Below are positions 50,661 to 60,390 of a stretch of 64,000 nucleotides of DNA, one piece after another. Every line of letters begins with the position of its first letter. Position 1 is the stretch's first letter. Origin of the DNA: an uncultured Acinetobacter sp. (GTDB lineage: Bacteria; Pseudomonadota; Gammaproteobacteria; Pseudomonadales; Moraxellaceae); NCBI GenBank assembly GCA_913777945.1, contig CAJYTY010000005.1, forward strand, positions 310,001 through 374,000, read 5' to 3'. Position numbers and translations under genes: made by a program. The notes below the pieces were generated by a model. The model saw nothing but the letters and a program-made list of their open reading frames with translations. It searched no databases and was not told where the DNA came from.

Positions 50661-51674
50661 TTAAATCCATTTCTTCCAGCGGAAGTACACCATTGGGAGG
50701 ACCAAAAACGCCATCAAAATAGCGGTGACAATCCAAAAACTCAGACTGCCATGAGCAAACGGTAATACATCAGTATTCATCCCGTAAATACTAGCAATCA
50801 GCATCGGTGGTGCAAGCATACTGGGTAAAATCGAGAATCGACGAATCGTGTCATTTTGTTCGGTGTTAATAAAGCCTGATGTGGTATCCAGTAAGAAGCG
50901 GACTTTCTGGAATAAGAATGCATCATGTTCGACCAGTGAACGGACATCCTCACTTAATTCTCGAATATCTGCATCATAAATATGACTGCCTAAAGCTCGA
51001 GGACGAGAAAGGAAGGTAAGCACACGACGTAAATCGATCAAACACAGTTGCGCCTTTCCAAGCATATCTTCTTGTTGTGCAAGGCGGGTAATCATGTCAT
51101 CGAGATCCAATACCTTTTCACGATGATGATTATTCAGTACCTCTGTGGAGTATCTTTCCAAGTCTTTGTGGATATCTTCCAAGATATCCGCAAGCTCATC
51201 TAGTTTTGCTTCAAGTAACCCGAGCAAGATCCAAGTAGGATCTTTATAGTCCATATCGTAATCATTACGGCGTGCACGCGCACGGAAGGCACGAAATGCA
51301 ACTAATTTTTCGCCACGCATGGTAAACAAACGATCTTTATGCAAAATGAAGGCAACAGTTTGTACTGTTGCAAGCATATGAGATGACTCATCTGTATCGC
51401 CATCAACCTGATAATTTTTATTCTTTGTTAAAAAATATGTACTGATATGCAAAATGCCATCATCATCACGGTAAAATCGTGCGGATGAGGAAATGTCTTC
51501 AAGTGATTTTAATGTTGGTAGGTTTCGCTCGTAAGCATCAAATACCCACTGTTGTTCTTCTTGAGATGGAGCAATTAGATCAATCCAAACCAATTCAGGA
51601 TGGAGATCAAAACTCCCATTGATTGTTGCATCTTCTAGACTACCGCGCTCTGTGGCATAAAAGGCTTCAAGCAT
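50661..51674 (-). CDS. corA: CorA-type magnesium/divalent-cation channel
   Basis: 337 residues. Long acidic and helical cytoplasmic domain, then the two C-terminal membrane helices with the selectivity signature YGMNT near 299-303 and the hydrophobic SFWIVTAILMAFLVLPMVYF. A tail RWKKWI follows. CorA proteins form pentameric channels for Mg2+, with Co2+ and Ni2+ as side substrates; some relatives (ZntB) export zinc, and the GMN form points to Mg/Co. Monocistronic. The 172-base gap to the divergent LOG gene holds its promoter. Confidence 0.88.
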   Translation of the reverse strand: MLEAFYATERGSLEDATINGSFDLHPELVWIDLIAPSQEEQQWVFDAYERNLPTLKSLEDISSSARFYRDDDGILHISTYFLTKNKNYQVDGDTDESSHMLATVQTVAFILHKDRLFTMRGEKLVAFRAFRARARRNDYDMDYKDPTWILLGLLEAKLDELADILEDIHKDLERYSTEVLNNHHREKVLDLDDMITRLAQQEDMLGKAQLCLIDLRRVLTFLSRPRALGSHIYDADIRELSEDVRSLVEHDAFLFQKVRFLLDTTSGFINTEQNDTIRRFSILPSMLAPPMLIASIYGMNTDVLPFAHGSLSFWIVTAILMAFLVLPMVYFRWKKWI

Positions 51675-51846
51675 GTCTTTTTTCCTCGCGTAGCCAATGT
51701 GAGATTTTCAGCATTGTACCGAAAACCAGCGTGTATTTTAGACAAGGATGAAACGAAAAGCACTTGCCTAAACGTTAATTTCTAAAAAATCTTGTTACAC
51801 AGCCTACTTTATCAGCATGACAGTTATATAAAACGGTTTTAATTGT

Positions 51847-52431
51847 ATGAATTCTATATGTGTTTTTTGCGGTTCTTCTCTCGGTAATGATCCCATTTAT
51901 CAACAAATTGCACAGGCGACAGGGCTGGCAATTGCACAGCAAGGTCAAACGCTTGTGTATGGTGGTGGTCGCTCTGGTTTGATGGGTGTAGTTGCAGACA
52001 GTGCAATAGCCGCAGGTGGGAAGGTCATTGGCATCATTCCACAAGCTTTGGTTGATCGAGAATTAGCGCATACGGGTTTGACTGAATTGTATGTGGTCAA
52101 GGATATGCATGAGCGAAAAACTAAAATGGCAGAATTAGCAGATGCGTTTGTCGCATTGCCTGGAGGAGCAGGCACCATGGAAGAGATCTTTGAGCAATGG
52201 ACGTGGAATCAATTAGGGATTCATCAAAAGCCTTGTGCATTTCTAAATGTTGAGGGCTTCTATGATGGCTTAATTCAAACGATCCAAGATTCTGTAGATC
52301 GCGGATTTAGTCAGGCAAGGTTTGTAGAGAACTTAATTGTCGCCGATAATATTGGTGAAATTTTAACTGCATTTTCAGTGTATCAGCCTGCAACACCAAA
52401 ATGGATGTCAGCTGCAGATATTCAAGTTTAA
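51847..52431 (+). CDS. LOG-family phosphoribohydrolase
   Basis: 194 residues, TIGR00730/LOG family. Nucleotide-binding Rossmann segments VYGGGRSGLMGVVADSAIAA near 38-57 and the catalytic signature PGGAGTMEEIFE near 103-114. LOG enzymes release free cytokinin bases or, in bacteria, act as nucleoside 5'-monophosphate phosphoribohydrolases. A lone bacterial member without a tRNA-isopentenyl gene nearby is more probably a nucleotide-salvage enzyme. Nine bases before the NUDIX gene on the same strand, so a two-gene operon is likely. Confidence 0.9.
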   Translation: MNSICVFCGSSLGNDPIYQQIAQATGLAIAQQGQTLVYGGGRSGLMGVVADSAIAAGGKVIGIIPQALVDRELAHTGLTELYVVKDMHERKTKMAELADAFVALPGGAGTMEEIFEQWTWNQLGIHQKPCAFLNVEGFYDGLIQTIQDSVDRGFSQARFVENLIVADNIGEILTAFSVYQPATPKWMSAADIQV

Positions 52432-52440
52432 GGGGATAAT

Positions 52441-52836
52441 GTGAAAATCATAACCGTTGCTGCCGCGATTATATTGAATGAAAAAAATCAATTGCTTTTG
52501 GTTCGTAAGCAGAATACACAAGCTTTTATGCAAGTAGGCGGCAAGCTAGAAAGTAATGAAGCGCCTGAAATTGCGATACAGCGTGAAATTTTAGAGGAAA
52601 TCGCGTGTGAATCTGAGATCAAACAATTTGTCGGGCGCTTTGAAACGGCTGCTGCAAATGAGCCTGATCATCTGTTAGTGAGTTATGTTTATGAGGTGAA
52701 ACTGAAACAAACACCACGTATCGCTGCGGAAATTGCGGAGATGAAATGGATTGATTTGGAAGATCAAGCCACTTTACTTGCACCTCTTACTCAACAAGTG
52801 GTGATTCCATGGTGTCAGCAAAATTTAGAGAACTAG
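52441..52836 (+). CDS. NUDIX hydrolase
   Basis: 131 residues, GTG start with GGGATA upstream. The NUDIX box G-x5-E-x7-REILEEI is present: GGKLESNEAPEIAIQREILE near 33-52. It hydrolyses nucleoside diphosphates linked to another moiety, and the small size and single domain suggest a housecleaning role. Pairs with the LOG gene. Its last 50 bases overlap the comF gene on the other strand (52787-52836), a convergent overlap. Confidence 0.88.
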   Translation: MKIITVAAAIILNEKNQLLLVRKQNTQAFMQVGGKLESNEAPEIAIQREILEEIACESEIKQFVGRFETAAANEPDHLLVSYVYEVKLKQTPRIAAEIAEMKWIDLEDQATLLAPLTQQVVIPWCQQNLEN

Positions 52837-53473
52837 CATTATTACGGATAGGGGCTGCTAAACAAATACTATAAACCTGTTGGCAGCCAAGTTGTTGCAA
52901 GACTTGAGATAAAGCGGTAATTGAACTACCCGTTGTGACGACATCATCGACGATCAAGACTTTGCGATAACGAAGATGATTGGGCGGTGCAGCCACAAAT
53001 TGCTGTTCAATATTTTCTAGTCTTTCGATGCGCGATAAGCCTTTTTGCGAGTGTTGATCCAAGCGTTGTACAGGTTGCCAGATAGGGATATTTAAGCTTT
53101 TACTAAGTGCTTGGGCCAGCAACAGTGTTTGATTGAAACCTCGTTCAACTAATCGGTCTGTTGAAATTGGCATTGGAACGATGGCATGCACTTTAGGAAG
53201 CTTTAGTTGTTGTAGTAGTCCTTCAAGTAGTCGTTGATGGTGCAGTTTTTGTTCATATTTAAATTGCTGAATGATGCGATCAATCGGATATTGATAATGG
53301 CATACAACGAATATTTGTTGTTGATTACGTTGAATGGATTGTTTTAACCAAGGTAACTGATTCCAACAACTTTGACATACCCCGTATTGCTTCCTAATCC
53401 CAATATCACACAGGCTGCATGGCGTTAGATAATCAAAGATTTGTTTTGCTGATGCTTTAATTAATTTAAACAT
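52787..53473 (-). CDS. comF: ComF-family phosphoribosyltransferase-like protein
   Basis: 228 residues. An N-terminal zinc-ribbon-like pair (CSLCDIG near 18-24, CQSCW near 33-37) and a C-terminal PRT fold with PMPISTDRLVERGFNQTLLL near 100-119 and VLIVDDVVTTGSSI near 176-189, the PRPP-binding motif. ComF is required for natural transformation in Bacillus and Haemophilus, where it links DNA uptake to recombination; Acinetobacter is naturally competent. Overlaps recG by eight bases at its start (ATGTTTAA) and overlaps the convergent NUDIX gene by 50 bases at its end. Confidence 0.88.
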   Translation of the reverse strand: MFKLIKASAKQIFDYLTPCSLCDIGIRKQYGVCQSCWNQLPWLKQSIQRNQQQIFVVCHYQYPIDRIIQQFKYEQKLHHQRLLEGLLQQLKLPKVHAIVPMPISTDRLVERGFNQTLLLAQALSKSLNIPIWQPVQRLDQHSQKGLSRIERLENIEQQFVAAPPNHLRYRKVLIVDDVVTTGSSITALSQVLQQLGCQQVYSICLAAPIRNNASSLNFADTMESPLVE

Positions 53474-55511
53474 AGGCGTATCTTGGGGCTTCAGGTAGCC
53501 AGCGTTTTAATAGTCCATCAGCATGTTGTGGATAATCTTTTAGAATTTGTTCAGCCACATAATGTGCTTGCGTGAGTAAGTGATCATCACGTTCTAAGCG
53601 TGTCACACGAAAGCCCATATCCCCAGTTTGTTTTGTTCCTAAGAGTTCACCCGGACCGCGTATTTCCAAATCTTTTTCAGCAATCACAAAACCATCATTA
53701 CTTTCTCGTAGAATAGATAGTCGCTCCTGACCATTTTGAGACAAGGGTGTTTTATAGAGCAGAGCACAAAAACTAGCGGTAGCACCACGTCCAACACGCC
53801 CTCGAAGTTGATGCAATTGCGAGAGACCTAGACGTTCAGCATTCTCAATGACCATGATTGAGGCATTGGGCACATCGACCCCAACCTCAATCACTGTTGT
53901 GGCAATTAACAGTTGTGATTGATTGTCTTTAAAGGCTTGCATGACCGCTTGTTTTTCATCTGCTTTCATTTTGCCGTGGACCAGACCAATATTGATGTCT
54001 GGAAAGCGTTCCTTAATTTCATGATAGGTAGCTTCGGCGGCTTGAGCATCTAGGGTCTCAGATTGTTCCACTAAGGTGCAGACCCAATACGCTTGTTTAC
54101 CTTCACGACAGTTGCTGGCAATTCGTTGTAGAACTTGTTCACGGCGATCTAAAGGAATTGTTACGGTTTGAATCGGGGTGCGTCCTGGGGGGAGCTCGTC
54201 AATCACTGAGGTATCTAAATCACCATAAGCACTCATCGCGAGTGTGCGGGGAATCGGGGTTGCTGTCATCACCAATTGATGTGGGGTAAATTGATTAGCG
54301 CCTTTATTTCTTAAAGCAAGGCGTTGATCGACCCCGAAACGATGTTGTTCATCAATAATAACCAAGCCTAGTTTAGAAAATTCCACGGCATCTTGGAATA
54401 AAGCATGCGTACCGACAATAAGTTGTGCATGACCTTGTTTAATTTGTTGTTCAGCTTGTGTACGTGCTTTGCCTTTTTGTTTGCCTGAAAGCCATGCCAC
54501 TTGGATGCCTAGTGGCTCAAACCAACGTTTAAAATTTAAATAATGTTGTTCTGCTAAGATCTCAGTCGGTGCCATCAGTGCAACTTGCCAGTCTGCTTCT
54601 AGTGCATGGCAGGCTGCAACTGCTGCGACGAGTGTTTTACCTGCTCCTACATCACCTTGGACTAAACGGAGCATCGGTTGATTTTGCTTGAGATCTTGCA
54701 AGATCTCCTTAGAAACTCGTTTTTGTGCATTGGTCATTTGAAAAGGAAGACCATCTAATAATGCCTTAGCCAAGATTTTACTGCTATCAAAACGAGGTGC
54801 AGCAATTTGGCGGATATAGGCACGGCGTGTTAATAGGCTAATTTGATGTGCGACCAGCTCTTCAAAAATTAATCGTTGTTGGGCAGGGTGTGAACCTTGA
54901 TTGAGTTGTTGCATGTTGGCATCAACAGGGGGCTCATGAATATATTCTAATGCTTGTTTAAGTTCATAACCGTTGCTGTATTTTTTAGGTAATAACTCAG
55001 CTAAAGCATCACTATGATGTTGTAACGCCTGACGAACATATTCACGTAATTTAGGCTGCGTCAGACCTTCCGTGCTGGGATAGATCGCTGTAAGTTGGGT
55101 TTTGGGTAATGGCGTATGCTGTTGGATCACCTGTATTTCAGGGTGATACATTTCAAGACCACGTGCTCCAACACGAACTTCACCGAATATTCGGAGCTGT
55201 TGTCCCATTTTGATGCGATCAGTTAATCCCTTATAAATATGATAAAACCGTAAAGTGACCTTGCCAAAATCATCTTGTAATAAGGCCGCAAGTGATTTCT
55301 TTTTGCCTGGAGGAAAATCTACGGATCGAACTTCACCTTCGAGCAAATAACTTCGTCCAACAACTAGCTGATTCATTGGAATAATGGTGCTACGATCTTC
55401 ATAGTCACGAGGAAGATGAAATAACAAATCATCCGTGCTAAAAATATGAAGCTTTTCTAATAGGGTTGCTGCGGCGGCACCAACACCTTGTAATTGCTGG
55501 ACTGAAGTCAT
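53466..55511 (-). CDS. recG: ATP-dependent DNA helicase RecG
   Basis: 681 residues, the family size is about 690. An N-terminal wedge/OB region (GVGAAAATLLEKLHIF near 10-25) is followed by helicase motifs GDVGAGKT near 284-291, IIDEQHRFG (DEQH variant) near 380-388 and TATPIPRT near 412-419; the GRVGRG motif near 585 precedes the end. Reverses stalled replication forks and branch-migrates Holliday junctions. With comF downstream it forms a two-gene unit, pairing DNA uptake with recombination. Divergent from the SDR gene at 55530. Confidence 0.97.
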   Translation of the reverse strand: MTSVQQLQGVGAAAATLLEKLHIFSTDDLLFHLPRDYEDRSTIIPMNQLVVGRSYLLEGEVRSVDFPPGKKKSLAALLQDDFGKVTLRFYHIYKGLTDRIKMGQQLRIFGEVRVGARGLEMYHPEIQVIQQHTPLPKTQLTAIYPSTEGLTQPKLREYVRQALQHHSDALAELLPKKYSNGYELKQALEYIHEPPVDANMQQLNQGSHPAQQRLIFEELVAHQISLLTRRAYIRQIAAPRFDSSKILAKALLDGLPFQMTNAQKRVSKEILQDLKQNQPMLRLVQGDVGAGKTLVAAVAACHALEADWQVALMAPTEILAEQHYLNFKRWFEPLGIQVAWLSGKQKGKARTQAEQQIKQGHAQLIVGTHALFQDAVEFSKLGLVIIDEQHRFGVDQRLALRNKGANQFTPHQLVMTATPIPRTLAMSAYGDLDTSVIDELPPGRTPIQTVTIPLDRREQVLQRIASNCREGKQAYWVCTLVEQSETLDAQAAEATYHEIKERFPDINIGLVHGKMKADEKQAVMQAFKDNQSQLLIATTVIEVGVDVPNASIMVIENAERLGLSQLHQLRGRVGRGATASFCALLYKTPLSQNGQERLSILRESNDGFVIAEKDLEIRGPGELLGTKQTGDMGFRVTRLERDDHLLTQAHYVAEQILKDYPQHADGLLKRWLPEAPRYAYV

Positions 55512-55529
55512 CTCTATTTAAGGGTGTAT

Positions 55530-56348
55530 ATGCATATTTTATTTATTGGTTATGGTAAAACATCTCAGCGCGTTGCTAAACACTTATTTGAGCAAGGTCA
55601 CCACATTAGCACAATTAGCCGTAGTCCAAAAATGGATTGTTATGCAAGTCACTATATTCAAGATATACACTATTTAGATTTGACTCAGCTTGATCCAATT
55701 GATTTGGTTTATGTCATTCTTGCACCTTCGCAGAGCGGCATAGAAGCATATCAACAAACCTATGTTGATAGCGTTGAACCGATTGCTAATGCTCTCAAAA
55801 ATCATCCTGTTCGACGTATCATCATCGTTTCTTCGACACGAGTTTATGGTGAAAATGCAGGGGAGCGAATCGATGATGAATCAATGATTCAACCCATCGA
55901 TGAGCAGGGGCATCTGCTTCGGAAGATGGAGTTGTTGTGGCAATCACATTATCCGCATCAGAGTATTATTGTCCGACCAGCAGGAATTTATGGGACCTCA
56001 ATTGCTCGTTTAAAAAAGCTTGCTGAACAAACACTGACTTATCCAGCCATACATTTTAGTAATCGAATTCATATCGATGATTTAGCCAATTTTTTAGCCT
56101 TATTAGCTGTTATAGATATTGTTGAATCAAGTTATATCATCAGTAATAACAATCCTTTACCCATGCATGAAATATTAAGTTGGTTTCAACAATATTTAAA
56201 GTTGCCTCAGTTGCAACTTTTGTCTGAGCAAGTGACTGGGAAGCGAATTTATGCAACTCGATTGCCACAAACTGGATTTAAATTTGAACATCAGATTTGC
56301 TTTAATGACTATCAGACGTTGTTGTCGGTACATGGTAATGAAAAATAA
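55530..56348 (+). CDS. Atypical NAD(P)-dependent SDR (epimerase/dehydratase type)
   Basis: 272 residues from ATG 55530 (AAGGG five bases upstream; GTG 55524 less likely). MHILFIGYGKTSQRVAKHL is the nucleotide-binding start with a GYGKTSQ loop (usual family G-x-x-G-x-x-G is altered). IIIVSSTRVYGENAGE near 91-106 holds the YxxxK-type region without the usual Lys, and IVRPAGIYG near 149-157 is standard. It resembles YeeZ-like proteins whose substrate is unknown. It starts only 18 bases from the divergent recG start, so their promoters overlap. Confidence 0.78.
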   Translation: MHILFIGYGKTSQRVAKHLFEQGHHISTISRSPKMDCYASHYIQDIHYLDLTQLDPIDLVYVILAPSQSGIEAYQQTYVDSVEPIANALKNHPVRRIIIVSSTRVYGENAGERIDDESMIQPIDEQGHLLRKMELLWQSHYPHQSIIVRPAGIYGTSIARLKKLAEQTLTYPAIHFSNRIHIDDLANFLALLAVIDIVESSYIISNNNPLPMHEILSWFQQYLKLPQLQLLSEQVTGKRIYATRLPQTGFKFEHQICFNDYQTLLSVHGNEK

Positions 56349-56473
56349 TTAGATTAAACTGCAAGACAATTTGAATAGTTGGTATAGATTTTGATGATAA
56401 AATACCAACAGATTCCGTAAAGGAACTGCCTGAGTTGTGCACATGGTTTGTGATGAGGCATTAAGGGGTGGAT

Positions 56474-57454
56474 ATGAGAAAAATAATTTTTACGATGATG
56501 CTGGGTTTTGTGGCAACAACGAGTTGGGCAAGTGCACAAACATGGTGTGTATTTGATCCACTGGGCACCCAAGGAGACATTAGTCGCCGTTTACAGGATA
56601 TTCGGCTTTACGCGCTTCAACACAATACTCAGTTGAAATTTGATACTTTTAAAAATGAAAAAGATGCGATTCAGGCATTTGATCAAAATAAATGTTCAGG
56701 TTTAGTTGCATCGAACTTTAATACTTATCGTTACAATCATTTTATGGGAAGTACGGGCGGGATTGGTCTGATTTCCAATAATCGTGTTGCGCGTATGTTA
56801 TTACAGCTACTCACCAATACAAATGTTGAGAAACGTATGTTAGATCAAAATTATGAAGTGTTGGGAATGATTCCAATTGGTACGGCATACATGATCATGA
56901 ATACGCAGCAGATTAATAAAGTTTCGCAATTAAAGAATAAGACCATTGGTATTCTTGAAAATAATCCACCTCAATTGGCATTGGTGCAAAGTGTGTCGGC
57001 AAAACCTGTTTATGTAGATTTTGCGACCGCTGTTGATTCTTTCAAGCAAAAGAAGATCGATATTTTGGCTGCGCCTGCGTATGGTGTATTACCTTATAAC
57101 TTGAAAAAGGAATTTGGCGAATCGACCCAAGTTGTCAATTTTCCAGTCGCGTATTTCGCAATTAATATTGTGATCCGACCTCAAGCTTATCCCACTGGTT
57201 TTGGTCACCAAATCCGAAGTTGGTTTGTAAAAAATAGTAATGTCTTGGCCGCTCAGGCGATGCAATGGGAAAATCATTTACCAGCATATTATTGGGCGGA
57301 TATTTCGGGTTATGAAAAGCAGGGCTATGAGGCGCTGGTTGCTAAGATTCGTAATCGTTATGTGGATTCAGGCTATTATGATGCGTATTTCGTGGAATTA
57401 ATCAAACGACTAAGATGTCTAGATGATCCGAAATATTTAGAATGCCGCAAATAA
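56474..57454 (+). CDS. AdeT-like putative solute-binding protein
   Basis: 326 residues from ATG 56474 (GTG 56468 also in frame; AAGGGG favours the ATG). Signal peptide MRKIIFTMMLGFVATTSWAS with cleavage near ASA. The mature chain has two TAXI/SBP-like lobes: WCVFDPLGTQGDISRRLQDI near 24-43, GLVASNFNTYRYNHF near 74-88, YFAINIVIRPQAYPTGF near 225-241, plus a Cys pair near the end (RLRCLDDPKYLECRK). This is the AdeT1/2-type family of Acinetobacter, reported near aminoglycoside resistance claims; binding substrate is unknown. Monocistronic. Confidence 0.72.
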   Translation: MRKIIFTMMLGFVATTSWASAQTWCVFDPLGTQGDISRRLQDIRLYALQHNTQLKFDTFKNEKDAIQAFDQNKCSGLVASNFNTYRYNHFMGSTGGIGLISNNRVARMLLQLLTNTNVEKRMLDQNYEVLGMIPIGTAYMIMNTQQINKVSQLKNKTIGILENNPPQLALVQSVSAKPVYVDFATAVDSFKQKKIDILAAPAYGVLPYNLKKEFGESTQVVNFPVAYFAINIVIRPQAYPTGFGHQIRSWFVKNSNVLAAQAMQWENHLPAYYWADISGYEKQGYEALVAKIRNRYVDSGYYDAYFVELIKRLRCLDDPKYLECRK

Positions 57455-57456
57455 AT

Positions 57457-57484
57457 TGGGTTAGCCAAATTTTTGACTAACCCA
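57457..57484. terminator. Terminator between the AdeT-like gene and plsB
   Basis: Stem TGGGTTAG / CTAACCCA with an AT-rich loop between the convergent genes. There is no strong T tract, so efficiency is uncertain. Confidence 0.6.
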
Positions 57485-57505
57485 TCAAAAGTGAATACTG
57501 AACAA

Positions 57506-60061
57506 TTAAGCTTTCTTGCGTTTTAAACGACGTTTTGCCTGTTGAGAAGCCATTGCTTCTAAAGCGGTTGCAAGTTCTTCATCTGTAAATGTTGTGATGT
57601 GCTGCAACATCTGCAAGGTCGTTTCATCAAGTACTAACTGCGCACCTGCTGCCATTTCACTGAAATTATCATCATATTCAATGAAACCATGTTCATTATT
57701 ACGAATATAATTTTGTTGTGTTAGAACCTTAATAAAGCTCTGGAATAAAGACTTATCAAAGAACTCAGGTGAGTTAAATTCATATAGTACAGATAAGCGC
57801 TGACCTAATAAGTGACTTAACTCTTCGACTTGTTTGGTTGAAATGTTGCCAGAACCACGTTGGGTAATCAGTGCAAGCGTCATGTAGTAACGCTCTAAGC
57901 TTTGTTTAACTGGCATGCCTAAAGTCAAAAGTTTCTGATGCTCTTCGCTGTTTGGTGTTGGGCTAAATAAGTTCCCATCATGATCTTGGAAAATTAGACC
58001 AATTTGAACGAGTGCGTTGATATAGTTATCAATGTGCTGTTGTAATTCAGAAGCTTTCCACTTCATGAATAATTCAGCTTTTAAGAATGGATACAATGTA
58101 CGAATCACATTGCTTAAATCTGTTTTATTAATCTTACCGTTATGTTCAACCAATGATGCAACCAGTGATGGTAAGACAAAAGCATGTAAGATGTTATTAC
58201 GGAAATAGGTTAATAAAACGGCTTGATTGTCTTCTATGGCAATAATATCACCTAGAACATGCTGCACACGTTTGATCAGTTTGAGCTTTAGACCATAAGC
58301 AATGATTTCTTTACCTGATAAAGAAGTGACTTGCGTGCGTTCATCATATGGTTGTTGAGTCGCTAAATCACGATAAATATCAAGCTGTTTCGCACAGATC
58401 TCTTCATCTAATGTATGTTTTGGTGTTGCTAATAAGATCAAAGATAATAAGGAAACAGGGTTGATGACCACCGCGCGGTTAATATTTTCTAAAATAACAT
58501 TAGCTGAGCTTGAAACAACATTCGATACTTCAGCTGGAATTGGCGCATCATTTTTTTCGATCTGAATTTTATCTGCATTATGCTGCTTTAAAATATCATC
58601 GAGAAAAACAGGTTCGCCAAAGTTAACGTGTACCTTGCCAAAAATTCTTTCAATTTTACGTAAAGTTTTGACGATACCGAAAATTGATTCTGCTTCTTTT
58701 GGCTTACCTTGCATTTCACCTACATAAGTTGAGCCTTCCATCAAGCGCTCATAACCAATATACGTCGGTAAGAATACGATTGGCTTAGCACGACCGCGTA
58801 AATGGCCATGTACGGTCATTGCAAGCATACCTGTCTTCGGTGGTAGCAAGCGACCAGTACGTGAACGACCACCTTCAATGAAGTACTCGATAGGCGTATT
58901 GCGCGATAGAATGCTGTATAAATATTCTTTGAATACAGAAGTATACAGTGCATTTCCGCGGAATGAGCGGCGTATGAAAAATGCACCGCCTCCACGCAAT
59001 AATTGACCTACAAAAGGTAAGTTCAGGTTATCACCCGCAGCAATATATGGAATCATCAAGCCACGTTTATAAATCACATAGGACAATAATAAATAGTCGA
59101 TATGGCTACGGTGGCATGGTGTGTAAATAATTTCATAGTCTTTCGCAAGTTCGCGAACTGTACTGAAATTATGAACTTCAACGCCGTCATACAGTTGTGT
59201 CCATAATCGTGTTAAAGCCATATCTGCGAAGCGTACTGCTGACGCTGAATAATCAGAAACGATTTCATTGACATAGCCAATTGCGCGACGTTCTGCCTCA
59301 AGCATGCTGATTTTATGCTGAATGCTTTCACGACGGATGGCATCTTGTACATCACGTGCTTTTACTACTGACTGCATTACATTACGGCGATCAGATAAGT
59401 CAGGACCCAGTACGACTTCACGTTGCTGATCTAGATAAGTATCTAAAGAGCTTGAAATATAAGTTGCAGGGGAAATATTTGGATGATGTTTCTTGGCATA
59501 ATCTACCAACTCACGTAGAGATTGAGGCTCATGGAATTCTAAATATGAATCACGCCCATGTAAGCCAATATTCATGAGTTGTTTAACTGTACCTGGTGTT
59601 GCCCAAGTATCAGAAAATAATAATTTAAACCATGAATCTTCTTTATCAGGTGAGCGTCCCCAAAGTACTGTAACGGGAACTAATTGAACATCTACTTCTT
59701 GATTTTGTTCTAATGCTTCGATCAACTGTAAAAGGCGTGGGGGATATGTTTGAGTATTAAAAAAGTTATTTTCATTTTGATGTAAAAATAGAACCGAGTT
59801 TTTTTCGTGATAAGTTCCAAAACTCATGGCATCCAAAGCTGGCTTTAGATGAAGGCGACGCGTTTCACCATCAACTACCAAAGCATTACTACGTGAATAA
59901 TTTTGTAGTACATAGCAAATCACTTTATTTGAATCTGGTGTGCTTTGCTCAGTTGTTGTTGATTCTGTAGGAACTTCACCAAGAACATGTGGAGTGACCA
60001 CAAGGTCAAGTAACTTACTCGAAAGTTGGCGATACATTTGACCAAATCCAGTCTTGGACAT
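57506..60061 (-). CDS. plsB: Glycerol-3-phosphate 1-O-acyltransferase PlsB
   Basis: 851 residues, slightly longer than E. coli PlsB (about 807). The acyltransferase H-x4-D motif is CHRSHIDYLLLSYV near 316-329, followed by FIRRSFRGN near 362-370 and the substrate motif EYFIEGGRSRTGRLLPPKTG near 391-410. It transfers an acyl group to position 1 of glycerol 3-phosphate, first step of phospholipid synthesis, on the inner face of the inner membrane. C terminus is basic (KRRLKRKKA). Divergent from tesB, a thioesterase, so lipid-related genes share this promoter region. Confidence 0.96.
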   Translation of the reverse strand: MSKTGFGQMYRQLSSKLLDLVVTPHVLGEVPTESTTTEQSTPDSNKVICYVLQNYSRSNALVVDGETRRLHLKPALDAMSFGTYHEKNSVLFLHQNENNFFNTQTYPPRLLQLIEALEQNQEVDVQLVPVTVLWGRSPDKEDSWFKLLFSDTWATPGTVKQLMNIGLHGRDSYLEFHEPQSLRELVDYAKKHHPNISPATYISSSLDTYLDQQREVVLGPDLSDRRNVMQSVVKARDVQDAIRRESIQHKISMLEAERRAIGYVNEIVSDYSASAVRFADMALTRLWTQLYDGVEVHNFSTVRELAKDYEIIYTPCHRSHIDYLLLSYVIYKRGLMIPYIAAGDNLNLPFVGQLLRGGGAFFIRRSFRGNALYTSVFKEYLYSILSRNTPIEYFIEGGRSRTGRLLPPKTGMLAMTVHGHLRGRAKPIVFLPTYIGYERLMEGSTYVGEMQGKPKEAESIFGIVKTLRKIERIFGKVHVNFGEPVFLDDILKQHNADKIQIEKNDAPIPAEVSNVVSSSANVILENINRAVVINPVSLLSLILLATPKHTLDEEICAKQLDIYRDLATQQPYDERTQVTSLSGKEIIAYGLKLKLIKRVQHVLGDIIAIEDNQAVLLTYFRNNILHAFVLPSLVASLVEHNGKINKTDLSNVIRTLYPFLKAELFMKWKASELQQHIDNYINALVQIGLIFQDHDGNLFSPTPNSEEHQKLLTLGMPVKQSLERYYMTLALITQRGSGNISTKQVEELSHLLGQRLSVLYEFNSPEFFDKSLFQSFIKVLTQQNYIRNNEHGFIEYDDNFSEMAAGAQLVLDETTLQMLQHITTFTDEELATALEAMASQQAKRRLKRKKA

Positions 60062-60390
60062 TACAAACTCCTAAATGATAACCTTGAGCATGAGGCGTTG
60101 TTATAGCGCCGTAAAACCACAGCGTACGGCATAGCTCGATGAACACAAACGTCAACACGACATTCTGCGATATTCTGCCATGAAACGATATGTTATTTTC
60201 TGACAAAATATAGCGTATTTGGTAGATTTTATCGTTAAAAATCGTATTTTTAGCGGTTATAAATAAAGATTAATGTGACGGATGAATCATTTTATCCTGA
60301 GCATATTTATTGGAATTTGTGGCACAATCGAAATGATCAATCCTGAATGGATTAGTTGATCTCTCCTCATTGATGTTGGAAGGCTATTAC
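60062..60390. promoter_or_regulatory. Divergent promoter region of plsB and tesB (329 bases)
   Basis: AT-rich gap between two divergent lipid genes. Contains no convincing reading frame, terminator or RNA gene. Promoter pairs could not be fixed by eye. GGAAGG at 60378-60383 is the tesB ribosome binding site. Confidence 0.35.
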
